NCBI RefSeq assembly: GCF_947499705.1
Contig: NZ_CANMPJ010000001.1
Location: 655,501-719,500, forward strand
Direction: 5' to 3'
DNA: 64,000 bases
Source: an uncultured Erythrobacter sp.
Lineage (GTDB): Bacteria > Pseudomonadota > Alphaproteobacteria > Sphingomonadales > Sphingomonadaceae
The notes below the pieces were generated by a model. The model had not been told where the DNA came from. It did not search any database and worked only from the letters and a program-made list of their open reading frames with translations. This document shows positions 25,189 through 35,625 of this stretch, one piece after another. The position numbers were made by a program, and so were the translations under genes. Numbering within the stretch: position 1 is the stretch's first letter; each line of letters begins with the position of its first letter.

Positions 25189-27291
25189 TTAGTGCCCGGC
25201 CAGCGCGGCGAGCAGTAGCAGCGCCACGATGTTGGTGATCTTGATCATCGGGTTCACCGCAGGGCCTGCGGTGTCCTTGTATGGGTCGCCCACAGTGTCG
25301 CCGGTCACCGCAGCCTTGTGAGCTTCGGAGCCTTTGCCGCCGTGATTGCCGTCCTCGATGTACTTCTTGGCGTTATCCCAAGCACCGCCACCGGCAGTCA
25401 TGGAAAGCGCGACGAACAGGCCGCCGACGATCACGCCGAGCAGCAGAGCACCCAGAGCGGCGAACGCCTCGTTCTGGCCGGCCAGGAAGTAGATCACATA
25501 GTAGGTCACAATCGGTGCGAGCACCGGCAGCAGTGACGGAATGATCATTTCCTTGATCGCAGCCTTGGTCACGAGATCGACCGTGCGGGCATAGTCCGGA
25601 CGGCTGGTGCCTGCCATGATTCCCGGATCGTTCGCGAACTGGTCGCGCACGTCGACAACCACGTCGCCAGCTGCCCGGCCGACAGCGGTCATGCCCATCG
25701 CCCCGAACAGATAGGGCAGCAACGCGCCGAGTAGCAGACCAACGATCACATACGGGTTCTCAAGGCTGAAATTGACTTCAGCGCTCGGGAAATATGCCCG
25801 AAGGTCAGCCGTGTAAGCCGCGAACAGAACCAGAGCCGCAAGACCTGCCGAACCGATGGCATAGCCTTTGGTCACGGCCTTGGTGGTGTTACCCACGGCA
25901 TCAAGCAGGTCGGTCTTTTCACGAACGCTTTCGTCCAGACCCGCCATTTCGGCGATGCCGCCAGCATTATCGGTAACCGGACCGTACGCATCGAGCGCAA
26001 CGACCATACCGGCTAGCGCCAGCATCGCGGTCGCGCCGAATGCGAGCCCGATCAGGCCGGCCAGCTGATATGCGCCGATGATCGCCGCAATGATCACGAT
26101 GGTCGGCAGTGCCGTCGATTCAAGGCTGATCGCCAGACCCTGGATCACGTTGGTGCCATGGCCCGTTTCCGAAGCCTTGGCGATCGAGCGAACCGGACGG
26201 AAATTCGTGCCGGTGTAGTACTCGGTGATCCAGATGATGATACCGGTCAGTGCGAGGCCGATCAGCGAGCAATAGAACAGGTCCATACCGTTGAATTCAA
26301 CCGTATCGCCTGCGTTCAGCACGGCGTTCATGTCACCCAGTGCGAATTGCGTGGCACCATAGATCAACGGGATCGCCAGAACGGCGGTGACGATGAAGCC
26401 CTTGTACATCGCGCCCATAACATTGCTGCCATTGCCGAGACGGACAAAATAGGTGCCGATGATCGAAGTGACGATACAAGCACCGCCGATCAGCAGCGGA
26501 AGCGCCATCATCGGCAACAGCAGATCGCCGAGGACATCAGCGAACAGCAGAGCTGTCAAAACCATCGTCGCGCCAACGGTCACGACATAGGTCTCGAACA
26601 GGTCGGCTGCCATACCAGCGCAGTCACCAACATTGTCGCCCACGTTATCGGCGATGGTTGCCGGGTTGCGTGGATCGTCTTCCGGAATGCTGGCTTCGAC
26701 CTTCCCGACAAGGTCAGCGCCAACATCAGCAGCCTTGGTGAAGATACCGCCGCCGAGACGCGCGAAAATCGAGATCAGCGACGCACCGAAAGCGAGACCT
26801 ACGAGGCCATCGATGACGGTGCGGTCATTTGGCGCGAGCGCCATCGGACCCACGAGCACATAGAAGAATACGGCGATCGCGAGAAGCGCGAGACCTGCCA
26901 CGAGCATGCCGGTGATGGCACCTGCGCGGAAGGCGATGGTGAGGCCCTGTTGCAGGCCTTGTTCGGCGGCAGCTGCGGTCCGTACGTTAGAACGCACCGA
27001 GATGTTCATCCCGATATAGCCGGCAACGCCAGACAGAACCGCGCCGATCACAAAACCGACCGCAGGGACGTAACCCAGCGCGACGCCGACGATCACTGCA
27101 GCAACCACACCGACGATGCCGATGGTGGTGTATTGGCGGTTCAGATAGGCCTGTGCGCCTTCCTGAATTGCGCCTGCAATTTCTTGCATTTTTTCATTGC
27201 CAGCGCTCGCGCCGAGCACTTGGCGGCTGGTGACGAAGCCATACACGATGGCAAGCACACCCAACCCGATTGATATGAGAATAAGGTCCAC
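25189..27291 (-). CDS. hppA: Membrane proton-translocating pyrophosphatase, K+-independent type
   Basis: The protein has 700 residues and about 16 membrane spans. It couples pyrophosphate hydrolysis to proton pumping across the inner membrane. The pyrophosphate-binding [20 protein letters not shown] lies at about 214-233, and [15 protein letters not shown] carries Lys at about 471, where K+-dependent enzymes have Ala; this marks the K+-independent class. GTG at 27291 follows GAGGGGA; an in-frame TTG further upstream would add residues not seen in the family. Confidence 0.95.
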   Translation of the reverse strand: MDLILISIGLGVLAIVYGFVTSRQVLGASAGNEKMQEIAGAIQEGAQAYLNRQYTTIGIVGVVAAVIVGVALGYVPAVGFVIGAVLSGVAGYIGMNISVRSNVRTAAAAEQGLQQGLTIAFRAGAITGMLVAGLALLAIAVFFYVLVGPMALAPNDRTVIDGLVGLAFGASLISIFARLGGGIFTKAADVGADLVGKVEASIPEDDPRNPATIADNVGDNVGDCAGMAADLFETYVVTVGATMVLTALLFADVLGDLLLPMMALPLLIGGACIVTSIIGTYFVRLGNGSNVMGAMYKGFIVTAVLAIPLIYGATQFALGDMNAVLNAGDTVEFNGMDLFYCSLIGLALTGIIIWITEYYTGTNFRPVRSIAKASETGHGTNVIQGLAISLESTALPTIVIIAAIIGAYQLAGLIGLAFGATAMLALAGMVVALDAYGPVTDNAGGIAEMAGLDESVREKTDLLDAVGNTTKAVTKGYAIGSAGLAALVLFAAYTADLRAYFPSAEVNFSLENPYVIVGLLLGALLPYLFGAMGMTAVGRAAGDVVVDVRDQFANDPGIMAGTSRPDYARTVDLVTKAAIKEMIIPSLLPVLAPIVTYYVIYFLAGQNEAFAALGALLLGVIVGGLFVALSMTAGGGAWDNAKKYIEDGNHGGKGSEAHKAAVTGDTVGDPYKDTAGPAVNPMIKITNIVALLLLAALAGH

Positions 27292-27448
27292 GAAGTAATC
27301 CCCTCTAGTGCGTGGAAATGCGCTTGGATCGATCGTCCATTCGCGCAAGGCGCACAGTCATAGGGGCTAAGGTGCCTGTGACAAGCCCGGAATCGGCGGA
27401 AATCCGCCAATTTCACCAGTTTCGCTAGCGCCCAAGCGCCTGATGCGA

Positions 27449-28306
27449 TCAACCGTGGCTGTAACCGAGTGAATCCGGGCTGTTGAGAGGCGTCTGACCG
27501 AGGATCAACGGAGCATTCCCCTTGGGCTCGAATTCGCCAATCCGAACGGCTTCGACCGGCACATCAACCTTGGGCGGGACAGCAAAGAGCAATTCGTAAT
27601 CGTCGCCCCAACGAATGCATTCATCGAACCGTTTGGGTTCGGCGACCGGGATTGCTTCGGTATCGAGTCTCAACGTCACTTCGTTGATGCTTGCCATGCG
27701 CCAGGCATCAAGCAGCAAGCCGTCCGAGATATCCATCATGGCGCTCACAATCGGGGCGAGGGCGCGGCCCTCGGCCAGTCTTGGCTGGGGCCGGTTGAAT
27801 GCATCGCGGTGCGCTTCCTTGCCTTCGAAGCCGAGCATCGCCCTGCCAATCGGGCCAGTCACATACAAGGAGTCACCCACTTTGGCGCCCCTGCGCGATG
27901 GGACGGGCAAATGGGTCGCACGACCGATTGCGGTCAATCCAAACGTGCTTGCGCCGGTCGATGAGATCGTATCGCCGCCAAGGAGCGGAACGTCATAGAC
28001 AGCGAGAACTTCATTCAGGCCAGACAGAAAACTGGAATCGTCTCCGCCAAGCGTGTGGCCTAGCAAGACGCCAAGCGGTTCCGCGCCTTTGGCAGCCAGA
28101 TCGGACAGATTGAGCGCAACAAGTTTCCACGCGACGTCGGACATGTCGGCGTGAGGAAGGAAATGCGTATCCTCCGCCATCATGTCGTGATTGATGATCA
28201 GCGCTTCATTGCCGAATTGGAGCACGGCACAGTCGTCTTCCAGACCACGCGCCCCCGGATGCAACGGCAATTCCCGCAGACCTGCGAGAAAATCCATCTC
28301 ATTCAT
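27449..28306 (-). CDS. thiL: Thiamine-monophosphate kinase
   Basis: The 285-residue protein makes thiamine diphosphate from thiamine monophosphate. AIR-synthase-like features are GLEDDCAVL (substrate Asp), THFLPHADMSDVAWKLVA, NLSDLAAKGAEPLG, GGDTISS and MDISDGLLLD. It lies between nusB and hppA on the same strand; nusB-thiL adjacency is common in bacteria. The ~95-base leader holds an inverted repeat. Confidence 0.95.
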   Translation of the reverse strand: MNEMDFLAGLRELPLHPGARGLEDDCAVLQFGNEALIINHDMMAEDTHFLPHADMSDVAWKLVALNLSDLAAKGAEPLGVLLGHTLGGDDSSFLSGLNEVLAVYDVPLLGGDTISSTGASTFGLTAIGRATHLPVPSRRGAKVGDSLYVTGPIGRAMLGFEGKEAHRDAFNRPQPRLAEGRALAPIVSAMMDISDGLLLDAWRMASINEVTLRLDTEAIPVAEPKRFDECIRWGDDYELLFAVPPKVDVPVEAVRIGEFEPKGNAPLILGQTPLNSPDSLGYSHG

Positions 28307-28343
28307 CGAGTTGTTGATGTCCCAAACTTTATCCCGGGACCTT

Positions 28344-28369
28344 TTTACCTACGAATTCGCGCAGGTAAA
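28344..28369. promoter_or_regulatory. Inverted repeat in the nusB-thiL spacer
   Basis: TTTACCT (28344-28350) and AGGTAAA (28363-28369) flank a spacer containing CGAATTCG, itself palindromic. The arms are AT-rich, so it is a poor terminator and could be an operator or a weak mRNA hairpin ahead of thiL. Function is inferred only. Confidence 0.35.
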
Positions 28370-28402
28370 TTGCGTATATTGCAACCGTTCGAGATGCCCA
28401 GC

Positions 28403-28870
28403 TTAGCCGCGCACATCTTTTGCAACAGAATCAAGGATTCCGTTGACGAACTTGGCCTCGCGATCATCGAAGAAAGCTTTGGCGACGTCGACATATTCGG
28501 AGATCGCGGCGGCCTGAGGGACATCTGCGCGTGCCATCAACTCGTAAGTGCCTGCGCGAAGCACCTGGAGCATGGTCTTATCGAGACGGAGCAGCGTCCA
28601 ACCTTGCGACAGTTTGGAAGTCAGCGCCGCGTCGATCTCGTCGCGTCTGGCATCGACCCCGCGCACCAGATCGTCGAAGAATTCGACCTCGGCATCGGCG
28701 AAGACTTCGCCTTCGTGGTCTTCGTCATCGACTTCGCGGCCAAGCCGGTGCTGGTGAAACTCATCCAGCAGCTTGTTGAGCGCAGTGCCTTCCATCTGCT
28801 GTTGATACAGCGCCTGGACGGCGGCGAGGCGGGCGGTTGAGCGAGCTTGAGAGCGGGCTGGTGAGTTCAT
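28403..28870 (-). CDS. nusB: Transcription antitermination protein NusB
   Basis: The all-helical 155-residue protein binds boxA RNA with NusE in rRNA antitermination. Typical segments are ARLAAVQALYQQQM, LLRLDKTMLQVLRAGTYELM and ISEYVDVAKAFFDDREAKFVNGILD. Its ATG overlaps the hisD stop (ATGA), so nusB is translated as part of the hisG-hisD-nusB unit. Confidence 0.95.
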   Translation of the reverse strand: MNSPARSQARSTARLAAVQALYQQQMEGTALNKLLDEFHQHRLGREVDDEDHEGEVFADAEVEFFDDLVRGVDARRDEIDAALTSKLSQGWTLLRLDKTMLQVLRAGTYELMARADVPQAAAISEYVDVAKAFFDDREAKFVNGILDSVAKDVRG

Positions 28871-30159
28871 TTGATCCGAAGCTCCACGGACTTGGCATGG
28901 GCAGGCAACCCTTCGGCATGGGCGAGCGTTGCTGCCGCTGGGCCGATGGCTGAAAAGGCATCGTCGTCGAGTGCGATAAAGCTGGTGCGCTTCATGAAAT
29001 CGAGCACCGACAACCCACTGGAAAAACGCGCGCGGCGCCCGGTCGGCAAGACATGGTTCGGCCCAGCTACGTAGTCACCTAGCGCCTCCGGCGTCATCCG
29101 CCCGAGGAAGATGCTGCCAGCATGCCGAATTTCAGGAAGCATCGCTTCGGGATCGTCGATCGCGAGTTCGAGGTGCTCTGCGGCAAGGCGGTTGGCGAGT
29201 GCAGGGGCTTCTGACAGGTCGTTGACCACAATGATTGCGCCGTGCGCATCCCAGCTTGCCCGCGCGGTCTTGCCCGTCGCCAACTGACCAAGCTGCACTT
29301 CGATGCTGTCACGTACCAGAGCGGCAAAGCCCGCATCGTCGGTGATCAGGATCGATTGAGAGGTCGGGTCGTGCTCAGCCTGGCTCAACAGGTCGGCTGC
29401 GATCCAATCAGGATCGTTCTTACCATCCGCGATAACCAGGATCTCGCTCGGCCCGGCGACCATGTCGATGCCGACCACGCCGTAGAGTTGGCGTTTGGCC
29501 TCGGCGACATAGGCATTGCCCGGGCCAGTGATGACGTCGACCGGAGCGATTTTGTCTGTGCCGTATGCGAGTGCACCAACAGCTTGCGCTCCACCGACGC
29601 GCCAGATTTCATCGATCCCGGCGATATGCGCCGCGGCCAGAACCATCGGGTTCGATTGTCCTTTGGGAGTAGGTGTGGCGACAACAATACGCTCGACGCC
29701 TGCGACCCGCGCCGGGATGGCGTTCATCAGTAAGGAAGACGGATACGCTGCGCGACCGCCGGGCACATACAATCCGGCAGCATCGACCGGACGCCAGATT
29801 GCGCCGAGCCTCACGCCCGCATCGTCGGTGTAGTCGCGGTTCTCCGGAAGCTGCGCCTCATGATAGGCGCGGATGCGGGTCGCTGCGAGTTCGAGAGCGT
29901 CTCGAAGCTCGGGATCAAGCGCGTCGTACGCTTCCTTGCAGCGTTCGGCGGTGATGACCCAATCGTCGCTCTCGACGAGCGAATATCCATCGAAACGCTG
30001 GGTGTATTCGACAACCGCTTTGTCACCGGTAGATTTGACCGAGGCAAGGATGCTGGTGACGGCGCCTGCGACGTCTTTGTCGGCCTCTCGGCGCGAATTG
30101 ACGATCCGGTCGAAACGCTTGGTGAAATCGGGATCGAGGCTGGAGAGAATTGTCTTCAC
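28867..30159 (-). CDS. hisD: Histidinol dehydrogenase
   Basis: The 430-residue enzyme oxidises histidinol to histidine in two NAD-dependent steps. Family signatures include [59 protein letters not shown] with the catalytic Glu-His, and [17 protein letters not shown]. It overlaps hisG upstream and nusB downstream by four bases each. Confidence 0.97.
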   Translation of the reverse strand: MKTILSSLDPDFTKRFDRIVNSRREADKDVAGAVTSILASVKSTGDKAVVEYTQRFDGYSLVESDDWVITAERCKEAYDALDPELRDALELAATRIRAYHEAQLPENRDYTDDAGVRLGAIWRPVDAAGLYVPGGRAAYPSSLLMNAIPARVAGVERIVVATPTPKGQSNPMVLAAAHIAGIDEIWRVGGAQAVGALAYGTDKIAPVDVITGPGNAYVAEAKRQLYGVVGIDMVAGPSEILVIADGKNDPDWIAADLLSQAEHDPTSQSILITDDAGFAALVRDSIEVQLGQLATGKTARASWDAHGAIIVVNDLSEAPALANRLAAEHLELAIDDPEAMLPEIRHAGSIFLGRMTPEALGDYVAGPNHVLPTGRRARFSSGLSVLDFMKRTSFIALDDDAFSAIGPAAATLAHAEGLPAHAKSVELRIK

Positions 30160-30848
30160 GCCGCGTCCTTCGATCGCTCGCGTGCTTCGGCGTCCTCGCG
30201 GAACGCGCTGACCAATGCGGCAACGCGCGGATCGGTCTTGAGCGCTGCGCGATTGACGATCAGTCGCGCGGAAATGTCGAGAATGCGGCTGGTTTCAACC
30301 AAACCGTTTTGCTTCAGCGTGGTCCCCGTCGAAACAAGATCGACGATTTGGCGCGCCAGACCGAGCGAAGGGGCGAGCTCCATTGCACCATTGAGCTTGA
30401 CGCATTCAGCCTGAATGCCGCGCTGTTCGAAGTGACGGCGCGTCAGGCTTGGGTACTTGGTGGCGACGCGGACGTGGCTCGCCGTAGTATCCTCGGATGT
30501 GTCGTCGGCGCGCCGTGCGACCGACAGACGGCAGTGCCCGATGTCGAGGTCGACCGGAGCATAGAGATCGGCGTAATCGAATTCCTCGATCACATCGGAC
30601 CCGACGATGCCGACCTGTGCCGCACCGTGCGCCACGAAGGTCGCGACATCGAATGCGCGCACGCGGATTAGTCGCATATCCTCTCGGGTAGTCCCGAAGG
30701 AAAGCGAGCGGTTGGACTTGTCGTGAAAGCCGTCCTCGGGCACCACGCCCGCACGCGCCATCACCGGCAGCGCTTCATCGAGAATGCGCCCCTTAGGCAC
30801 CGCGAATGTCAGCGGCCCGAAAGCGTCTTGGGATCGGTCGGTTGTCAT
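30156..30848 (-). CDS. hisG: ATP phosphoribosyltransferase, short form
   Basis: This is the first enzyme of histidine synthesis, joining ATP and PRPP. At 230 residues it lacks the C-terminal regulatory domain of long His[14 protein letters not shown] begins the catalytic fold and [22 protein letters not shown] contains the PRPP-binding loop. Short forms need HisZ, which is not in this window. ATG at 30848 is chosen; ATG at 30869 is an alternative without a better site. Confidence 0.93.
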   Translation of the reverse strand: MTTDRSQDAFGPLTFAVPKGRILDEALPVMARAGVVPEDGFHDKSNRSLSFGTTREDMRLIRVRAFDVATFVAHGAAQVGIVGSDVIEEFDYADLYAPVDLDIGHCRLSVARRADDTSEDTTASHVRVATKYPSLTRRHFEQRGIQAECVKLNGAMELAPSLGLARQIVDLVSTGTTLKQNGLVETSRILDISARLIVNRAALKTDPRVAALVSAFREDAEARERSKDAA

Positions 30849-30925
30849 GGTCGCGCGGCACTTAGGCATTGCGCCTGAAAAGGGCAATCCCGGTGCTGGT
30901 CGAACAGAGCAATCAAGGAGACTAT

Positions 30926-32011
30926 ATGAACGAGCGCGGCGTCATGCAGATCGAAGAGTTCGAGGCGGCTATCAAATGGCAAGCCGATCACGCTTTTGAG
31001 AACGGTGCCGAGTGCACCGCGCGCGTGATCCGATCGCTGCCAAAGGTGCGCGAGACCGACACCGAACTGGGACGGCGCATGGCTGCATGGGAAGGGCTGA
31101 CGCTTAAGGACGCGATGCCGCTACGCGTGACAGGAGGGCTGCATCACCTCGCGCTGACGGGCAAGGATGAGCGCCTGCTGCCCGTGTATGCGAGCGAAGT
31201 CACCGATCAGGATGCCGTTGACGCGATCGTGCTCGATATGGTGGCGCAGCACGATGCCGAGCTTGCGCCTTGGCTCAATGGACCTCCGCAGACCAACGAG
31301 GCCGGTCGTTCGGCCAGCATCATGGCGGGTCTTTTGTGGCTGGCGCAGCGCGTGGTGCCGCGCTTCGAACTGTTCGAGCTCGGCGCAAGTGCGGGTGTCA
31401 ACACTATGCTGGACCGGTATCACTACCGGTTGGGCGAGACGGACGTCGGACCATCAGATTCGCCGATGCAGATTGTGCCGGAATGGCGAGGCGAGGGCTG
31501 TCCGCCGCCTGCTCCAAGGGAATTTGAGATCGCCGACGTGCGTGGGTGTGATGTCGCGACTTTCAATCTTGCCGATCCGGATAGCGCCTTGAGGCTCAAG
31601 GCCTACGTCTGGCCCGACGCGCCAGAGCGGATGGAGCGGATTGATGCCGCGATTGCGCTTGCGAGCGCCGACCCGCCCAATCTGGTTCAAATGGGCGCCG
31701 GGGAATTCGTACGAGAGATACTCGGTTGGCCCCGCCAACCCGGAGCGACCCGTGCAATGTTCCACTCTATCATGTGGCAATACATGCCCGCCGAAACGCA
31801 AGACGCGATCACGTCCGCATTCGAGGAAGCTGGCGCGAAGGCCACCGCTGATTCGCCGCTCGCATGGGTTTCGCTCGAAACGGACCCGGCCACTTTCCGT
31901 CACGAACTCAAGGTGCGGTACTGGGATGGAAGCGCACAAGATGGCGCAACGACATTGCTCGCCCATGCGCATCCGCACGGGGCGTGGGTCGAGTGGGAAG
32001 GTCTCACTTAG
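30926..32011 (+). CDS. DUF2332 family protein
   Basis: The protein has 361 residues and no assigned biochemical function. Typical segments are [21 protein letters not shown] and [17 protein letters not shown]; the GASAGVN turn resembles a nucleotide or SAM-binding loop, but this is inference. ATG at 30926 follows AAGGAGA. It is divergent from hisG with a 77-base spacer. Confidence 0.8.
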   Translation: MNERGVMQIEEFEAAIKWQADHAFENGAECTARVIRSLPKVRETDTELGRRMAAWEGLTLKDAMPLRVTGGLHHLALTGKDERLLPVYASEVTDQDAVDAIVLDMVAQHDAELAPWLNGPPQTNEAGRSASIMAGLLWLAQRVVPRFELFELGASAGVNTMLDRYHYRLGETDVGPSDSPMQIVPEWRGEGCPPPAPREFEIADVRGCDVATFNLADPDSALRLKAYVWPDAPERMERIDAAIALASADPPNLVQMGAGEFVREILGWPRQPGATRAMFHSIMWQYMPAETQDAITSAFEEAGAKATADSPLAWVSLETDPATFRHELKVRYWDGSAQDGATTLLAHAHPHGAWVEWEGLT

Positions 32012-32048
32012 AGTTGCAAAGTGAAACCTAATTTGCTACGCCAATGAG

Positions 32049-32504
32049 GTGACCAGGCAACTTCCATATTCCGACCTCACTTTAGAGGAAGCGCTCGATG
32101 CGTTTCGCAAGGAAAACAACCTCGAAGCAAAGTATCGCGACATGCGCGAAGAAGCGCAGACCCACTTTGAACGGCACGATATCATCCATGTCCTGTTCGG
32201 GCTCGATACGAGCATCCGCCAGGAAGCGCAGGCCGATGGGTGGACCCTTTTCGGCACGGATATTTCACTTCGCCATATCAGAGAATTCTTCGACCTTCCT
32301 GAAGAAAAGGAACTGATCGAAGACATCGGCTGGTGGGAAATCACAAAGGCGTATTTTCGCGGGATCCCCGACTATTTCCGGATTGCATGGCAATCGCGCA
32401 AACTGCGCAAGAAATGGAGATGGTCCGACCACGCCGCTTACCGCTCGCGGCGAGTCGGAGAGATCCGTCAGGAATTCGGCATCAAGCGGGCGCTTGCCGG
32501 CTAG
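32049..32504 (+). CDS. Coq4-like protein
   Basis: The protein has 151 residues. HDIIHVLFGLDTSIRQE (43-59) exactly fits the HDxxH-x11-E metal motif of Coq4, the ubiquinone-synthesis scaffold and hydroxybenzoate-ring-processing protein. It is shorter than canonical Coq4 (over 200 residues), with a basic C-terminus (WQSRKLRKKWRW). GTG is the likely start; an ATG five bases earlier is out of frame. A role in quinone synthesis is plausible but not shown by the neighbours. Confidence 0.6.
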   Translation: MTRQLPYSDLTLEEALDAFRKENNLEAKYRDMREEAQTHFERHDIIHVLFGLDTSIRQEAQADGWTLFGTDISLRHIREFFDLPEEKELIEDIGWWEITKAYFRGIPDYFRIAWQSRKLRKKWRWSDHAAYRSRRVGEIRQEFGIKRALAG

Positions 32505-32510
32505 ATCGAT

Positions 32511-32747
32511 CTAGCCGTCTTCACGCCAACGGAACTGAAACTCCAGCTCGTGCATCGGGCCTTCCTGTTCGTGCTCGATCGAAAACTCGGTCCCAGCCGG
32601 GATATATAGCCGCTGATTGTCGACCTGAATCTCAAACGCCTTGCCTTCGCGCAGCGCCTCGACCAGTCGTTCAAGCTTCTGGATGTTCTGCTCGTTGGAA
32701 TAGGTCTTCGTAACGTCGCGGCCGCGCACTGTGTCTTTGTCGCTCAT
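32511..32747 (-). CDS. Amphi-Trp domain protein
   Basis: The 78-residue protein has a helix (IQKLERLVEALREGK) and two strands ending HELEFQFRWRED, the pattern of the amphi-Trp family of unknown function. ATG at 32747 has GGAGA upstream. It faces the Coq4-like gene with a six-base gap. Confidence 0.75.
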   Translation of the reverse strand: MSDKDTVRGRDVTKTYSNEQNIQKLERLVEALREGKAFEIQVDNQRLYIPAGTEFSIEHEQEGPMHELEFQFRWREDG

Positions 32748-32787
32748 TTGGCGATCTCCGTAGATGATTCCCAAACGTGATAGCGGA

Positions 32788-33675
32788 TCAAGATTGCAGA
32801 AAAGCTTCCATCGCCGCATTTACTTGGTCGGGCGCTTCCCACGGAACAAAATGACCGCAGTCGGGCACTTGCACGATGGTTAGCGGATCGATGATTTCAT
32901 CCAGCCCCTCAAGATTTTCGGGCGGTAGGGCGAGGTCGTCCATCGCCCAGATCACAAGAGTTGGAATCGTCAGCTTGGGCAGCCGCGGCGGCGAATAATC
33001 TGCGGGCAGTTCGAATGGCTCGTCCATGGTCGGAACAACCATCGGGCTGGCGCGGTAATAATTGATCATGCCGAAAGTCGCATCGCGGTTTTGCCAATCC
33101 CTGAGCAAGGCCTCGCGCTCTTCGGGTTCCATCGCCTCGGGCCGGTCCCACTTGACCTCTTTCAGCAGCAGTCCCGTTAGTCCCTGGTCCTTCATCAGCG
33201 CGTCATTGGCAGTGTCGCGGAAGCCGCGAATGTACTGGCTCGCCTCGCGCTGGCCGGGGTGCGTGTAGAGCAGCTTGCCGAAGATCGCCGGATGCGGCGC
33301 GTTGGCGATTACCGCACGCTCAACCCGCATGTGCTGCCCGCCTAGCGCCACGCCCCAGGCAATTGCACCGCCCCAATCATGGCCGACAATGGTGAACTTC
33401 GCCACGTTCAGCGCGTCGGCGAGCAAGAAGATATCGCCGATCAATTTGTCGGGCGTGTAGGCCTCGACCTCTTGCGGCTTGGACGATCCGCGATAGCCGC
33501 GCTGGTCTGGCGCGATGCAGCGATAGCGGTCGGAGAAGTGCGCAATCTGATGTCGCCACGTGCGGTGGCTCTCGGGAAAGCCGTGAAGGAAAATCAGGAC
33601 CGGCGCATCGAGTGGTCCTTCATCGACCACATCCAGATGCATCCCATTGGCGAGCTCAACGCGTTTCTGTTCCAT
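32788..33675 (-). CDS. Alpha/beta hydrolase, epoxide hydrolase-like
   Basis: The protein has 295 residues. LIFLHGFPESHRTW carries the oxyanion HGFPE motif, VGHDWGG holds the Asp nucleophile used by epoxide hydrolases and haloalkane dehalogenases, and CGHFVPWEAP supplies the triad His. A cytoplasmic epoxide or ester hydrolase is likely. It is divergent from a TetR regulator whose palindrome sits in the shared spacer, so it may be controlled by it. Confidence 0.85.
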   Translation of the reverse strand: MEQKRVELANGMHLDVVDEGPLDAPVLIFLHGFPESHRTWRHQIAHFSDRYRCIAPDQRGYRGSSKPQEVEAYTPDKLIGDIFLLADALNVAKFTIVGHDWGGAIAWGVALGGQHMRVERAVIANAPHPAIFGKLLYTHPGQREASQYIRGFRDTANDALMKDQGLTGLLLKEVKWDRPEAMEPEEREALLRDWQNRDATFGMINYYRASPMVVPTMDEPFELPADYSPPRLPKLTIPTLVIWAMDDLALPPENLEGLDEIIDPLTIVQVPDCGHFVPWEAPDQVNAAMEAFLQS

Positions 33676-33731
33676 GGCCGCTTTGTGCCGCGACGAGTTG
33701 CAAAGCGCCAGTCCATAAGGAGACTTGTTTA

Positions 33732-33745
33732 AGAACGATCGTTCT
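33732..33745. promoter_or_regulatory. Probable TetR-family operator
   Basis: AGAACGATCGTTCT is a perfect 14-base palindrome ending 14 bases before the regulator ATG. Such AACGATCGTT cores are typical of TetR-family sites. Its place between divergent genes suggests autoregulation and possible control of the hydrolase. Confidence 0.75.
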
Positions 33746-33759
33746 GATATTCACTCGCT

Positions 33760-34347
33760 ATGCCCAGACCACGCTCATCATCTCGTGACCAAATGCTCGA
33801 TCGAGCGATGCAGGCGTTCTGGTCGAACGGGTTTGAAGCGACCTCTATGTCAGACTTGGTCGCAGCAACGGGATCAACCCGGCAATCGATCTACGGCGAT
33901 TTCGGAAGCAAGCACGGGCTCTATCGCGCTTGTTTCGAACTCTATCGCAGACAAGTGGTCGAACCGGCGCTCGTACCATTTGGCACTAGCGAAGCGCGGC
34001 TGTCTGCAGTCAGCGCCTATTTCGAAACTCAGATTTCGCTTGCCGAGCAGGCGGGCCTGCCTGGTCCGGGCTGCCTAGTTGGCAACGCCATGACTGAAAT
34101 AGCGCCCGGCGATCCGCAGATCATGAAACTAGTGGAAGAGCACAACGTTCGGCTCGAAACCGCGTTTTCAAGGGCGCTGCCTGTCTCATTGTCCAATGAA
34201 CGAAAGCAAGAACTCGCGCAGTTCCTTGTCGTGGCTGCGCAAGGGATGTGGGCGGTTTCGCGCGTGACCAACTCGGCTGGCGCATTGCGATCGAGGGCGG
34301 CAACGATTGTTGGCCTGTTGGAAAGGGAACTGAGCCATGACGCGTGA
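33760..34347 (+). CDS. TetR/AcrR family transcriptional regulator
   Basis: The protein has 195 residues. The N-terminal helix-turn-helix covers about residues 10-52 (LDRAMQAFWSNGFEATSMSD, then VAATGSTRQSIYGDFGSKHGLY). The ligand-binding half contains PGPGCLVGNAMTEIAPGD, as in NemR-like regulators that sense electrophiles. The next gene, a small membrane protein, overlaps its end by 11 bases and is its likely target together with itself. Confidence 0.9.
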   Translation: MPRPRSSSRDQMLDRAMQAFWSNGFEATSMSDLVAATGSTRQSIYGDFGSKHGLYRACFELYRRQVVEPALVPFGTSEARLSAVSAYFETQISLAEQAGLPGPGCLVGNAMTEIAPGDPQIMKLVEEHNVRLETAFSRALPVSLSNERKQELAQFLVVAAQGMWAVSRVTNSAGALRSRAATIVGLLERELSHDA

Positions 34348-34795
34348 CACGTATCTGCCGGGCGCACTCAAGACTGCGTTCCTGGTGAACTTCATCTGGA
34401 TCAACCTGTCAGAGGTCGCTCGATATTTTCTGGTTGTCCGGCCCATGCTGCACGAGGCTTTGGCGGCTCAGCAAGGGGTCGCTCCGATGAGCGTTGGGAT
34501 CTTTGCACTTTGGGGTATCTGGGACTTGGTGCTGATTGTGTCTGCGACCGGGTTCTACTGGCTTTGGCTAGACCGCTTCGGAGATAGTCTACGGCAAATT
34601 GTGCTCGCTTCTGCCGTTTTCACCGTCACGATCTTCGGACTTATTTGGCTCGGCATCGCCAATATGGGTCTTGCGCCGTATTCGCTGATCGTCGCCGCAC
34701 TGCCGCTGGCGTGGATTGAGCAAGCGATTGCGTGTTGGCTCGTCGTGTGGGCGCGATCCCGCGCTCAGCCCGCTTCTTCCATGCGTTCCATGTAA
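34337..34795 (+). CDS. Small integral membrane protein linked to the TetR regulator
   Basis: The protein has 152 residues with four hydrophobic stretches at about 11-31, 53-75, 87-107 and 115-139. I do not recognise a family. ATG follows AGGGAAC and overlaps the regulator gene, so it is co-transcribed and probably repressed by it. Its 3' end overlaps the convergent SDR gene by 31 bases. Confidence 0.7.
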   Translation: MTRDTYLPGALKTAFLVNFIWINLSEVARYFLVVRPMLHEALAAQQGVAPMSVGIFALWGIWDLVLIVSATGFYWLWLDRFGDSLRQIVLASAVFTVTIFGLIWLGIANMGLAPYSLIVAALPLAWIEQAIACWLVVWARSRAQPASSMRSM

Positions 34796-35577
34796 CCGTT
34801 CGCGACCATCTGCGCGACCTGATCGAACAATGCATCCGGCGTCCGGCGCATCTCGCCCATGCCCGCTTCCATCCCTTGCGCGACAATGATCTCGCGCTCG
34901 CCATTGGCCATGCCGTCGAGTATGGCTTTGGCGGCATCGGGGGCGGGAATGCCTTCATCGATGACCTTATCCGAGCGCCCGCGCTTGCTGCCATCGGCGA
35001 CCATCGCGTTTCGGGCGACATCGGTTGCAACCGAACCGGGATAAATCACATGGACGCTTACGCCCGTCTGCGAGAGTTCCCCGCGCAACGCGTCGCCATA
35101 ACCGGCAAGCCCGAACTTCACCGCGCTGTAGGCGGTGCGCATAGGAACGCCAACTTTGCCGGCGATTGAGGAAATGAAGGCGAGCGCTCCGGAGCCGCGC
35201 TCAACCATGTCTCCGATCAATCCCTGCGAGAACGCGATTTGAGCGGTGAGATCGATATCGATAATGTCGCGGTAGACCTGCATGTTGGTTTTGAGAGCAC
35301 GGCTGCGCTGCGACACGCCGGCATTGGCAAAGGCAACATCGACGCCGCCCTTCCAAGCGATTGCCTTCGCCGTCGCATTGGCGAGCGCGGCATCGTCTCG
35401 CACATCGAAGGGCAGGATCAGCGTTTCGCCGCAATCCGAAGCAACTTCAGCCAGCCGCGCTTCATCACGGCCCGATAGCACCACATTTGCTCCGCGCGAT
35501 GCCACATCGCGAGCCAGCGCGGCGCCAATTCCCGACGAAGCCCCGGTGATCCAAACCACCTTCCCCGTGTAATCCAT
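34765..35577 (-). CDS. Short-chain dehydrogenase/reductase
   Basis: The protein has 270 residues with the cofactor loop TGASSGIG, the NAG motif (FANAGVS), an ISSIAGK strand and catalytic YSAVK. It is a classical SDR, NAD(P)-dependent; the substrate is unknown. ATG at 35577 follows GGGAGAG. It is upstream-adjacent to the nudix gene on the same strand. Confidence 0.9.
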   Translation of the reverse strand: MDYTGKVVWITGASSGIGAALARDVASRGANVVLSGRDEARLAEVASDCGETLILPFDVRDDAALANATAKAIAWKGGVDVAFANAGVSQRSRALKTNMQVYRDIIDIDLTAQIAFSQGLIGDMVERGSGALAFISSIAGKVGVPMRTAYSAVKFGLAGYGDALRGELSQTGVSVHVIYPGSVATDVARNAMVADGSKRGRSDKVIDEGIPAPDAAKAILDGMANGEREIIVAQGMEAGMGEMRRTPDALFDQVAQMVANGYMERMEEAG

Positions 35578-35625
35578 GTTTCTCTCCCTTACCGTTCGGA
35601 TAGCGGCGAGGATCGGTAGGGGCAA

